A stretch of 64,000 nucleotides of DNA from assembly GCA_963576565.1 (NCBI GenBank), contig OY755038.1:201039013-201103012 (forward strand), written 5' to 3'. The notes under the pieces were generated by a model, which saw only the letters and a program-made list of their open reading frames with translations, did no database searches and had not been told where the DNA came from. A program made the position numbers and the translations under genes. Below are positions 47,338-57,485 of this stretch, in pieces (the stretch's first letter is position 1; each line of letters starts with the position of its first letter). Source of the DNA: Aspidapion aeneum (taxonomy: Eukaryota > Arthropoda > Insecta > Coleoptera > Brentidae).

Positions 47338-49481
47338 CTAATATCCATAAATTTTTGCTTTGTAGGATCCATCATGGTACAAAGCCTCAGTGTTATGCAA
47401 GTACGCTCTTTCATATTCGTGACCAGCGGTGTAGGCTACAACTGGAGCATAGTGGGCTACAACTGGAGATGCACGAGTTAGAACTTGGCCATGTTCAGCG
47501 AAAACTGGACCAGCAAGTTTGCTGGTAGAGATGGTACCAGATGGGCCAGCTACAATAACGTCTTCAGAACCAAGAGCAGCACTGCGAGCAGGGGCGTAAT
47601 GAGTTACGGCTGGGGCGTAACGAGTTAAAGTTGGGGCGTAATGAGCTACAGCTGGGGCGGAACGAGCTACAGCTGGGGCGTAATGAGCTACAGCTGGGGC
47701 GTAACGAGCTATAACTGGGTCGGCATGGGCTACGACTCCTGAGTCTTCTTCGTGGATGATTTGGCCTCCAGGTGCTACGGCAGAGATTACGCTACCGTCG
47801 TTGCCAACTATGGTGGTCTTGCTGCTAGGTCCTTGCAAGATTTTGGCTGAGGGTTCAACGAGCACACCAGCTTGGGCGGCGACGAAGCAAGCTACGAAGG
47901 CAATGACTACCTGAAAATTATAAAAAGTTGTTTTTGTATTTTATGGGAAAGTAGGTACCTAATTACCCAATTACACCAGTGCAAATAACTTTTAAAATGG
48001 CAAAAAAAGAAAAAATTAATAAAATCATGAAAACTACAGGAATTGATAGAAAATTTATTGCAGTCAGCACGAAAAATAAATTAGACTCGATCTGAGTTTT
48101 TAGAGTGAAATGCAGTGAACTTATAGGGGTAGTAACCGATTTTCACGGTTTTCACCGAAACTATACTCCTATCAAAAAAAGTTAAATACAAAACTGATAG
48201 GTAATAAAGGTCTACAACTTTTTACTAACTATTTTTTTACATAATATCCTAAAATGTTTCGACAAAATTTGGTAAAAATAGACCCATTTACGTCCATAGT
48301 ACCTTTTTTTTAATTAAAAATACAGTGGCGCACCCAGGAATGTGTCTGGGGGGGGGGGCCCGACAGCTACGAAGCACGCCCTCAAAAAACTTGCGACCAA
48401 AAAAAAAAAAAAAAAAAGGTCATCATGTCTTTTCGCAACTACGCCACTGCTTGGGGTTGGGGGGGGGCCGAAGCCTCCTGACGTCAAATTTTAAGGTATT
48501 TTTCATGTTTTATCATCAAATATGTAGAAAATATATTAAAAAATCTAAGGCTTGGGGGGGGCCCGGGGTGCGCCCATGAAAAATATTGATTTTGACATTT
48601 TATTTTGATTTAAACCCAAAATAAGGCTCGATTTTCACCACAGAATGCCCAAGTTCTGGAAGTAGATTTAAAAAAAACAGTGCTTGAGTTGTTCGTTTAG
48701 ATGTCTATTTTTACATTAAGTAAAAAAAAATCAACATCTCTATGGAAAAATTTCCCAGGAAATAAGAAAAAGTGACACGGTGAAAACAAAAATTGCACAG
48801 AAGAGCTAGATATTGATTTAAATTACATTGCAGTAATTACATTTTTCTATTTTGTAAGGAGCTTTAATTCTTGGAAAATTTTACATTGCGGTGTGAATTT
48901 TTTTTACACTATCTAGAAATAGCCGTCTTCAAGAAAAAAATAACCCCAGTTTCTAAACAAAAAATTGCTTTCAGAACTTGGACAATTCGAGTGAAAATAA
49001 GGCCTCATTTTATGTTTTATATCAAAATAAAATGCAAAAATCAATAAATTAATGTTAAAAATATTACGGACAAATAGGTGTGTATTGACCAAATTTTGAA
49101 AAGAAAAAAATAGTTTTGAAGATACAAAATCAAAATTGAAGAACCGGTTTTTTCAATTTATCTTGGAAAATTTTAGGTTATGTAAATGAATAAATTTTTG
49201 CTAAAGTTACCTTTCTATTACCTATAGCCTTGGCATTGAACTTTTTTTGATAGGAGATCTAGTTTGGCCAAAAACCGAAATAATTATTTTTATCCACACC
49301 TTTTAAAAGCTCACCCCATTTCACCCCAATAACTCAGATTATGTTTACTTTTATTTTCCTATTGGCTGCAAAAAATTTTCTATAATTTCCAATAGTTTTC
49401 ATGCTAATACTAAGATTTTTTCTTTCGAAAGGCTAAGCACTTTCTGCAAATTAATAACTAATATCGTACCTGAGGATTCAT
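47338..49481 (-). CDS. Cuticular protein 5 (long form, inverted copy)
   Basis: CDS is complement(join(47338..47910, 49470..49481)), 194 residues; intron phase 0 with GT-AG ends. Signal peptide MNPQVVIAFVACFVAAQA. It keeps the ancestral-looking N-terminal domain KTTIVGNDGSVISAVAPGGQ followed by an acidic linker (HEEDSG) that genes 1-4 have lost. Then come about seven YAPAVAH-type repeats (including one RSAPAVAH), ARSAALGSEDVIVAGPSG, an AEHGQVLTRAS segment also missing from genes 1-4, and the tail HEYERAYLHN ending KIYGY. This suggests genes 1-4 derive from a gene-5/6-like ancestor by internal deletion. Confidence 0.92.
47972..49432. repeat. Intronic foldback element, gene 5
   Basis: Same element in the inverse orientation with the gene. 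The exon-2-side end is TACACCAGTGCAAATAACTT; the exon-1-side end is partly deleted (AAGCACTT joins GCCTTTCGAAAG). A hAT MITE (48325-48577) is inserted in it. Confidence 0.75.
48325..48577. repeat. hAT MITE inside the gene 5 intron
   Basis: Ends CAGTGGCGCACCCAGG and CCCGGGGTGCGCCCATG, with A-rich AAAAATA at both sides. It contains a second, inner CTACGCCACTG, so it may be two nested or fused elements. Long G-tracts. The ORF at 48325-48579 is spurious. Confidence 0.65.
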
Positions 49482-49524
49482 TGTAGATTTATGGATATAT
49501 TACTGCAGCTATTGATAATCAAAA

Positions 49525-49560
49525 ACTGATACTATTTGCTAAAATTAAATTGTTTTTATA
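49525..49560 (-). promoter_or_regulatory. Core promoter of gene 5
   Basis: On the minus strand, TATAAAAA at 49560-49553 and TCAGT at 49529-49525; predicted start 49527, 46-nt leader. Confidence 0.85.
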
Positions 49561-49994
49561 GTAAAATTATAATTGAAACTTGCTTTACCTTAATGACTTG
49601 TTTAATGAAGATGCATTTTGGGTGGTTTGTGAAAGCTTTGTATCTAGCTGGTGGGTTAACTTAAACTAGTTATTTTTATAATTTACTTAAATTTGGCAAA
49701 TTTTTCCTTACAATATTCCTGCAATATAAACTTAATCCTTGTATATAAACAACGGTGGACCGACTCGGCTCCTCTACAAATCTTTCTCAAAATGGTAGTA
49801 TCGTCCCTTTTTTAGATTTTAAGCGGGCACAGAAAGTATCACAGAAAATTAGAAATTAGAAGAACAAAATATTTAAATTTAAAATAGATATTAGATTTTA
49901 GAATTTTTTTATAATGTGTTTTTCTACGTCTTGAGTCTTAGTTCAATTAAGGTTTTCTTATAGTTATAACCTTCTTCAGTAATTTTTTTCTCTA
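49561..49994. other. Gene 5 proximal upstream region (inverse orientation)
   Basis: Inverse of the conserved gene-proximal spacer, for example CCAGCTAGATAC as GTATCTAGCTGG (near 49640) and AAAGGGA near 49803. No gene. Confidence 0.45.
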
Positions 49995-50736
49995 AGGGAT
50001 AAATAAAGTTGTAATAGACTGTAAAGAACTGGAAAAAAGAATAGTAAAAGCAAAAAGGTTATTGGTTGTCTTAACAGTATTTTATGGAGCAAAAAGATAA
50101 AAAAGAATGTAAAATTTAACATATATGAAACAATGGTAAAAAACACGCTGTTGTATGAAATAGAAACTTGTCGCGTAACAAAATACTCTGCCAATTTATG
50201 GGCACTTGAGCTCACACTAGATACTATATTTATAGTGTACGTGTGAGCTAATATAACTAAAAACTGAAATATATTTTATTCAACTCTAGACTCAATTACC
50301 TGTCGTTTGATACTACACAAGCCATGTTATTACTTAAACTCAAATTTGTGAAATCTACCACCAAAAAAAAAACTAAAATGTATTTTGTTTAACTCCAGAC
50401 TCAATTACCTTTCGTTTGATATCACACATGCCATATTTTCACATAAATTCAAATTTTTGAAATTTACCCCCACCCTTTTTTTGTTAAATAAACTAAAATG
50501 TATTTTGTTTAACTCCAGACTCAATTACCTTTCGTTTGATATCACACAAGCCATATTTTTACATAAACTTAATTTTTGAAATCTACCCCCACCCTTTTAT
50601 TTGACTTGTGTTTGGTGGATTTTGTTCATTTTTAAATGGGACCATCTCGAGCCAAAACCCAGCTTAGGTACCAAATTTCATTAGAATCGGGCTAGCGGTT
50701 TTTGAGTTATGCGCGTTGGTCGTTACAGACAGACAT

Positions 50737-50808
<72 letters not shown>

Positions 50809-51350
50809 CACAACAAAAAAGTTTCAAAATCATCTGAAACGCAAAGATATATAAAAATTTTTGAAATCGGAGCAACTTTTTTTTTCTCGAAAAAATTAGG
50901 ATCACTATAGCTCACACTACTATAGTATAGTATGTGTGAGCTAATACTATAGTATAGTATGTGTGAGCTAAAAATACAAAGCATAAACGGAAAGTGTCGA
51001 AATGGATGCAATAAGGAGATCAATGAGAATATCTAGAACAGATCATATAAGAAATGAGATCATAAAAGAAAGAATGGGAATCGAGGGAAGCATAACGGAT
51101 GACATCACTAAAAGACAACTGATATGGTACGGCCATGTACAACGTATGATCGACGAAAGATTACCAAAGCAAATCCTAGAATGGCAATCAATAGGGCGTA
51201 GAAAAAGAGGGCGTCCTAAACTGGAATGGCAACAGTCAATCCAAAGATCAATGAGTCAAAAAAACCTGACGGAAGATGATTGTCAGGATCGAAGGAGGTG
51301 GAGAATAGGCGTCGGACAACGTAGAAAAACGTTCTAAACCGACATAGTAG
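49995..51350 (+). pseudogene. RTE-type LINE 3' remnant split by a (CAGA)n element
   Basis: Left part 49995-50180 reads in broken frames KELEKRI, LLVVLTVFYGAKR, MKQW and a VTK end. Right part 50975-51337 is open from ATG at 51002 and reads MDAIRRSMRISRTDHIRNEI, LIWYGHVQRM, GRRKRGRPKLEWQQSI, as in the C-terminus after the RT domain of RTE elements. The 3' end is TAAATAAAGTTGAAAA. Removing 50181-50974 brings the two parts together at the expected place. Dead, and truncated at its 5' side. Confidence 0.7.
50181..50974 (-). mobile_element. (CAGA)n element, copy 4, inserted in the RTE remnant
   Basis: Same orientation as copy 1. Starts ATACTCTGCCAATTTATGG, three to four 120-bp units, (CAGA)n at about 50725-50808. 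The terminal hairpin sequence ACTATAGTATAGTATGTGTG is present twice at the right end, an extra 27 bp compared with the other copies. Confidence 0.8.
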
Positions 51351-52141
51351 TAGTATAAATAAAGTTGAAAAAAATTCTTGTTATACTAAAGATTTCAGAT
51401 TCAGATTCAGATTTAAGATTATATGAAATTTTTACATGTTTAAACGTAGTTAAATATAAAAATTATAAAAATGCAGCAAATTAAATTTTCATTTGTGTCA
51501 TGCTGCATAAGTTTTTTTTGTTTACAAAACATTTTAATGAGATCAAAAATTTAAGTCTTAAATTTTTTTTCCTAATTAAAGTAAAAAAAATATATTACTT
51601 AAGTTTTATTTTAAGTTTTAGAATTAATTAATTTACTCAACGGCGCTGGCGCCAGGGCGGCAGTTTAAAAGAATAGTATAAAGTGGGTAATAATGAAACG
51701 GTGACCGTAAATAAGCGCACAAGAAAAGCGAATATTCGCGCAGGAAACAAGCCTACACAGAAAAAAGCACAAGCGGGAAAAATCGCGCATAGAAAAAAAC
51801 GCACATGGTAAAACAGCGCAGAAGAAAATCACACAAATAAAACTTTTCACTTTAGAATTAGAATTAGAAAGTTAGTGTTATAGGTTACCTCTTTGATCGT
51901 CTCAAGTTTGCTCACAAAAAAAGGGCAGATAAGATCAAAACAAGAAAAAAATTCCAAATGTATTTTGCAGCAAACCTCTTTGTTTTTAGATACAGGTTGT
52001 CAAAGTTAAAAAAAAAATCGATGTTTTGTTATAACTTTCTTAAAAATTACAACAAATAATTAAAATTTTCTGGAGTTATGCATTACATTAAAGCTTATAA
52101 ACAAGCATTAAAATTAATTTTAAAAAAAGAAAAATTCTTAG
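51351..52141. other. Gene 5 distal upstream spacer with inverted GTGCG array
   Basis: Inverse of unit sequence: the GCGCA array at 51690-51845 and ATTAAAGCTTATAAACAAGC near 52088 correspond to 10036-10125 and 9750-9800 in the opposite orientation. A short AGATTCAGATTCAGATT repeat is at 51394. The sequence changes orientation at about 52142. Confidence 0.45.
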
Positions 52142-52944
52142 GCCTGCGCCCTTGAGTAAATTAATTAAAGGTTTAGTATAACAAGAACTTTTTTTCACCT
52201 TCATTTACCTTAGGGAAAAAGATGACTGAAGAAATTTATGACTGTCAGAAAACCTTGATTGAACTATGAACTTTAAATTTAAATGTTCTGTTCTTCTAGT
52301 TTCTAATTTTTTGTGATGCTATTCGTGCCGGTTTAAAATCTACTCTACAAAAAGGACGATACTGCCATTTTGAAAAAGATTGGTACCGAACTTACTCATA
52401 TGTTGCTAATAATAAAAGTTGATAATTAACCGATTTAATCTCCAATAAGAAAATTATGAGCCCATTCGGTTCACAATTGTTTATATACAGGGTGTTTCCT
52501 AAACATTGGTCAAAAATTCGTGGTGTGATTCCTGGAGTATTTTCATGAAAAAAAGTTCCTAGAAACATTTGTCGAAAAATGGTTTTTGACGGCAAATTCT
52601 ATTATGACCACAAAATTGAAAAATTTCACTGTGAGCAAAAACAGTCTTCAGGGTGCCCTTTTTAAAGGGCGCAGTTCACTTAGGAATCATTTTTTGACAA
52701 ATGTTTCTAGGAACTTTTTTTCATGAAAATACTCCAGAAATCACACCACGAATTTTTTACCAATGTCTAGGAACCTCCCCTAAATTTGGCAAGTAAATTA
52801 TTGAAATAAGTTGTTTATTCAACCCACCAGCTAGATACAAAGCTTTCCTACAAATTATAAAAAAGTGAAAGAATGAGTACCACTCAAAATGTATCTTCAT
52901 TAAACAAGTCATTAAGTTTAAGCAAGTTTCAATTATAATTTTAC
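52142..52944. other. Gene 6 proximal upstream region
   Basis: Direct-orientation unit sequence starts at CCTGCGCCCTTGAGTAAAT. The TTATAAAAA block (here followed by AGTG, not ACGC) is at about 52856-52868. A foldback occupies 52488-52781. Confidence 0.45.
52488..52781. repeat. Short foldback element with CAGGGTGTTTCCT end
   Basis: About 294 bp; arms 52488-52590 and 52680-52781 share AAAAAATTCGTGGTGTGATT-like and TTCATGAAAATACTCCAG inverses. It starts after TTTATATA, the same site where units 1 and 2 carry other CAGGGTG elements. Confidence 0.7.
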
Positions 52945-52980
52945 TATAAAAACAATTTAAGTTTAGCTAAGAGTATCAGT
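52945..52980 (+). promoter_or_regulatory. Core promoter of gene 6
   Basis: TATAAAAA at 52945-52952, TCAGT at 52976-52980; predicted start 52978, 46-nt leader. Confidence 0.85.
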
Positions 52981-53023
52981 TTTTGATTATCAATAGCTGC
53001 AGAGACATATCCATAAATCTACA

Positions 53024-54807
53024 ATGAATCCTCAGGTACGATATTAGTTATTAATTTGCAGAAAGTGCTTACACATACATAAATCAATGTTGCATATTTA
53101 GAACAGAGCAGATACCTTTTCGAAGGGACAAAATTAGTTGCAGCATAAAAACTATTGGAAATTAAAGAAAATCTATTGCAGCTAATAGGAAAATAAAAGT
53201 AAACTAGATCCGAGTTATTGGGGAGAAATGTTGTGAGTTTTGAGTAGTGGATAATGATTTTTGCGGTTTTTAGGGAAACTAGGTCTTCTATTAAAAAAAG
53301 TTAAATACAAAAACTATAGGTAATAGAAAGATAACTTTGGTTGGTTATTTTACGAAACCTAAAATTTTCCGGAAAAAATAAAAAAAAACGGTTTTTTTAA
53401 TTTTGCTTTTTTTCTTCAAAACTATTTTTTTCTTTTTAACAATTTTTTTCAAACTTCACCTATTTGTGCCCTTAATATGTTATGCAATATGCAACTTTTT
53501 TAAATTAATTTATTGATTTTTAGATTTTATTTTTATTTAAAACCTAAAATGAGGCCTCATTTTCACCCGAAATTTTTTGTCTAGAAACTGGGGTTGTTTT
53601 TTTCTTGAAGACATCTATGTTTGGACAGTGGAAAAAAAATTAAATTACTGCGTGCAATATAATTTAAATCAATATCTTCTCTTGTGTGCAATTTTTGTTT
53701 TTACCGTGTCACTTTTTCGTATTTCCTAGGAAATTTTTCCATAGTGATATATTTTTTAAATAGTCTAAAAATAGACATCCTAACGTAAAATACATGCACT
53801 GGTTTTTAAAAATAATCTGCTTTTAGAACATAAGAGCATTCTATGGTAAAAATGAAGCCTCATTTTGGGTTTTTTTTATTTAAAAAAATTGCAACGTGTT
53901 TTGGACATAAATGGGACTGTTTTCACCAAATTTTGTCAAAATCAAAAACAAAATTGAAGATAAAAATAAAAAATTAAAATAAACAGGTTTTTTCGATTTT
54001 TGTCGAGAAATTTTAGGATGTATAAAAAAATTGTGTTTTGGTGAAAACCGATAAAATTAATTACCACCCCTAAAAGTTCACTCCATTTCACCCTAATAAC
54101 TCGGATCGAGTTTAATTTATTTTTCTTGTTGGCTGCAATATATTTTCTTTCATTTGATATAGTTTTCATGCTGTTTCTAATTTTTTCCTTTTGTTACCTG
54201 GTCTAATTTTGGTAATTGGGTACCTACTTACCCATTAAATACAAAAATAACTTTTTGAAATTTTCAGGTAGTCATTGCCTTCGTGGCTTGCTTCGTCGCC
54301 GCCCAAGCTGGTGTGCTCGTTGGCCCCTCAGCCAAAATCTTGCAAGGACCTAGCAGCAAGACCACCATAGTCGGCAATGACGGTAGCGTAATCTCTGCCG
54401 TAGCACCTGGAGGCCAAATCATCCAAGAAGAACACTCAGGAGCCGTAGCCCATGCCGCCCCAATTGTAGAACATTACGCCCCAGCTGTAGCTCGTTTCGC
54501 CCCAGCTGTTCCTCATTACGCTCCAACTTTAGCGCGTTATGCCCCAGCTGTAACTCACTACGCCCCTGCTCATGGCTCTGAAGACGTTATCGTAGCTGGC
54601 CCATCTGGTACCATCTCTACCAGCAAACTTGCTGCTCCAGTTTTCGCTGAACATGGCCCAGTTCTAACTCGTGCTTCTCCCCTTGTAGCCCACTACGCTC
54701 CAGTTGTAGCCTACGCCGCTGGTCACGAATATGAAAAAGCATACTTGCATAACACTGAGGCTTTGTACCATGATGGATCCTACAAATCAAAAGTTTATTT
54801 ATATTAG
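53024..54807 (+). CDS. Cuticular protein 6 (long form)
   Basis: CDS is join(53024..53035, 54268..54807), 183 residues; intron gtacg...ttttcag, phase 0. Signal peptide MNPQVVIAFVACFVAAQA. N-terminal KTTIVGNDGSVISAVAPGGQ and the acidic linker QEEHSG are present, as in gene 5. There are about six repeats of the YAPAVAH type (some as FAPAVPH, YAPTLAR), then AHGSEDVIVAGPSG, FAEHGPVLTRAS and the tail HEYEKAYLHN. It ends KVYLY where every other member ends YGY. Gene 5 is its closest relative and lies head-to-head with it, start codons about 3.5 kb apart. Confidence 0.92.
53099..54205. repeat. Intronic foldback element, gene 6
   Basis: Begins TAGAACAGAGCAGATACC and ends TTACCTGGTCTA before ATTTTGG; inverted arms include GATCCGAGTTATTGGGGAGA and AATAACTCGGATCGAG. 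Confidence 0.75.
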
Positions 54808-56081
54808 GATGTGCGAAGCGTAGCCCCTGTGGGATGTACATTTTAATTTATTGTAATCAGAGGAAAATAAATTATTTTGGAAACACATTATTTGATTTTT
54901 TTTTCATACTTTAATCTAAAAGAATGCATTTTATAATACCAGTTAAAATTTTTTTATAACTATTATCCGAACTTGGTTAATATTAAACAAAAATGCATGC
55001 AAGTACCGAATGGATATTTCGCAGAAAATTCCACACCAGTGTTTTTTAACCAATCAAAATGTGTTTTTTGACATATTACCATAGCAACGCACGAATTTTA
55101 GTGGAAATTTTTTCCTCGTGGGTACCCAACAGCGAATTAAATCGGAAATTTTTTAACGTCTTAATGACAAGATAATGTTTTTGACAGTAGGTTTTAATTT
55201 TTTTATTCAATTTTTATACATTTCAATTACATATTTAAGACTTTTTCTGTATTCTTCGGACACCTCCTGTCTACCTCCTTTCTTGTTAAATACGAAAAAG
55301 CTGGACTTTAAATGGAATGAATTAAATCTCTATGTAGTAGGTATTGGACACGATTTTATTCACCATTTTTGCGCTGCAGCCCGTAAAGGAAATTGATAAA
55401 AACGAAAAAAGGCAATTTTCTACCATTTGTGGTAACACAAAACTTATGCAAAATTGAATAATGTACTGTGTTGAGTCTTAAAATGTTATTTCCGTGCAAC
55501 TACAAGAAGTAGAAATCAACAATTTATATGGCTAAAATTGCTGGCGAAACTGTGAAACAAACTCAATCTGTTCATGTACCTTTATAAAAAATCGTAAAAA
55601 TTATAATTTCACATGTAGTAGCCACAAGTAACTATAAAATGGAAGATATAATATTTTATATCGTAAAAAAATCAACAACATATATGGTAACAATCCATTG
55701 GTGACGAAACTGCGAGCCAACTGAACGTGTTGATGTAGCTATATGAAAAACTAATACATTTTTTATTTTCTACCACTTGTAGTAGCTCAAAATTACTATA
55801 AAATTAAAGATTATGATATTCTTTCTTGTAAAATGATATTTCTGTGTAACTACAATAAGTAGAAACCAACATCTAAAAGTCATTTAAAGTGTTGCACAAA
55901 TCGGTAGACTTGTAACATTTAACCCTTGGCCACTTGATTTGACAGTACCACTGTCAAACGAGCCGCCTGTTACAATACTAATTACATCATTTTTGTTGGA
56001 GTTTGTCTTCTTTACTATAGCGACCAACAGAATAACTTTCAAAAAGAATGAAAAAATAGGTAAAACCTGTCAGATCAGCAA
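54808..56081. other. Gene 6 3' flank, then unique sequence with weak repeats
   Basis: 3' UTR to about 55020. From about 55400 to 55900 three degenerate units of about 190 bp contain TTTCTACCA(C/T)TTGT(A/G)GTA. The ORF at 55175-55396 (73 residues) matches nothing I recognise. Confidence 0.4.
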
Positions 56082-56490
56082 CTGATCGAATTTTTAGAAG
56101 AACATCCTTTTTCCAACGCCTGTGAAGCAAGAATTGCCTCTAATTTTCCTGGTCGATGGCGAATAAGGCGTTCCAGATTAAGATGTCTTGTGGCAGCGAA
56201 TAAAGTTCTTTTAAATGCAGAGAAAAAACAAGCCTGCCTAATTTTTGCTTTTTCTCTAGAAAATGAAGATTTTTGGTAACGTGTGGTATTCACAGAAAAT
56301 ATATTTCAATGAAACAGCGATCGAAAACAAACTTTAATTTATCGGCTACTAAGTACGCGCTACCAAGAGAGATATATTTCGGGAAACGAAGACTTAGCCG
56401 GAAGATTTTGTTTGAATGTTTGTGGGTGGATTGCGGCAAGAGGACTTAAGACTCTTTTTAGAATCCTTGGTTTGGCCGTCCAGGCCGATG
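56082..56490 (+). pseudogene. Tc1-like transposase fragment
   Basis: One + frame reads LIEFLEEHPFSNACEARIAS, WRIRRSRLRCL, then after a stop RVVFTEN (the first catalytic region of DDE transposases, with N where a D/E-K is usual), RYQERYIS, and GRFCLNVCGWIAARGLKTLF RILG. That is the helix-turn-helix to mid-catalytic part of a Tc1/mariner-group transposase. At least two in-frame stops (near 56277 and 56313) make it dead. The Transib-like element B interrupts it at 56491. Confidence 0.65.
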
Positions 56491-57480
56491 CATGGAGGTC
56501 AGCTTGTCTAATTTAGACGATCGAAACCTCAATATAGAACTATTTTTTATCATAACCACTAAGTCTTAAAAAAGTGCCCAATTACCTTATTAGTAGACCC
56601 CCCATGCAAAAAATCGATCAACTAACTGGTTGTCCCTTGTTACGACGACAAGTCATAGGCCGTTTGATAGCCTGCATAATGATCCGCACTTATTCCGCGC
56701 GGAAAGGCGATTTTCAAAAGTGCTTCAAGTTGGTAAACTAGAGATTATATGGTGATTTCTTCACGTATATTTAAAATATGGGTTAGTATCTTTAATTTTT
56801 ACTATTAAACCATTTGCAAAGTTTCAATTTGCTTATTAAAAAAATTAGATAAAAGTTGTGTATTGATTTATTATAATTTTTCAAATATGCATTATATATA
56901 TTGGACTGAAAAAGTCTGGATCGTTACGTATCCATTGCGTTTGTGACTTTATTATTTCAATCATGTATCAAGGGTTGTATAGGTGCTACATTCAGCTGCC
57001 GCTTCTTGCCGCTTTATTAGCTATGATTTATTGTTTCAGCGTTGGCGCATGGGATTGGACATAATTTATTTAAAATGTGGCACTAAACACCGGTGTCACA
57101 GGATAAAAATTAATCCGTTTTGAACTATGTGTGTGAAAATAGTGAATATAAAACTACGATAAAGAATACCAGTGCGTGGTAAAAAATTGATATATAGTAT
57201 AGCAAGATTAATAAATTTAGTTAAATTTTTATAAAAAGGCTATGTTAAATAAAAAAAACTATAAGCTAGTTATATACACACACTCTCGAAGTATCAATTT
57301 TTCAAGTTTTTTGCTTAAGAGAAAAAAAAAGATATGCAACATTATTTTTGGAGGCGACTGTGCCATCTCCAGAATGCACACTTTTTTTAAAGGCTAGTTG
57401 ACATTTCCTAACTTTCAGCATCAATTTGTCAAAATTGAAAATAATTTCGATCGTTCAGAACCGACAAGCTGACCACCGTG
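56491..57480. mobile_element. Transib-like non-autonomous transposon B (inverted relative to A)
   Basis: 990 bp. Left end CATGGAGGTCAGCTTGTC, right end (inward) CACGGTGGTCAGCTTGTC, both running to ACGATCG. CGATG flanks both sides (56486-56490 and 57481-57485). The interior matches element A in reverse (for example CTTTTTCAGTCCAATATATA). The left heptamer is mutated (CAC to CAT). Confidence 0.7.
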
Positions 57481-57485
57481 CGATG

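Noticed and set aside
54617..54841. Minus-strand ORF overlapping gene 6
   Set aside because: Antisense shadow of the gene 6 repeats; the sense frame has signal peptide, intron and paralogs.
55175..55396. 73-codon ORF in the gene 6 downstream region
   Set aside because: Low-complexity hydrophobic start, no recognisable domain, no duplicate to test conservation.
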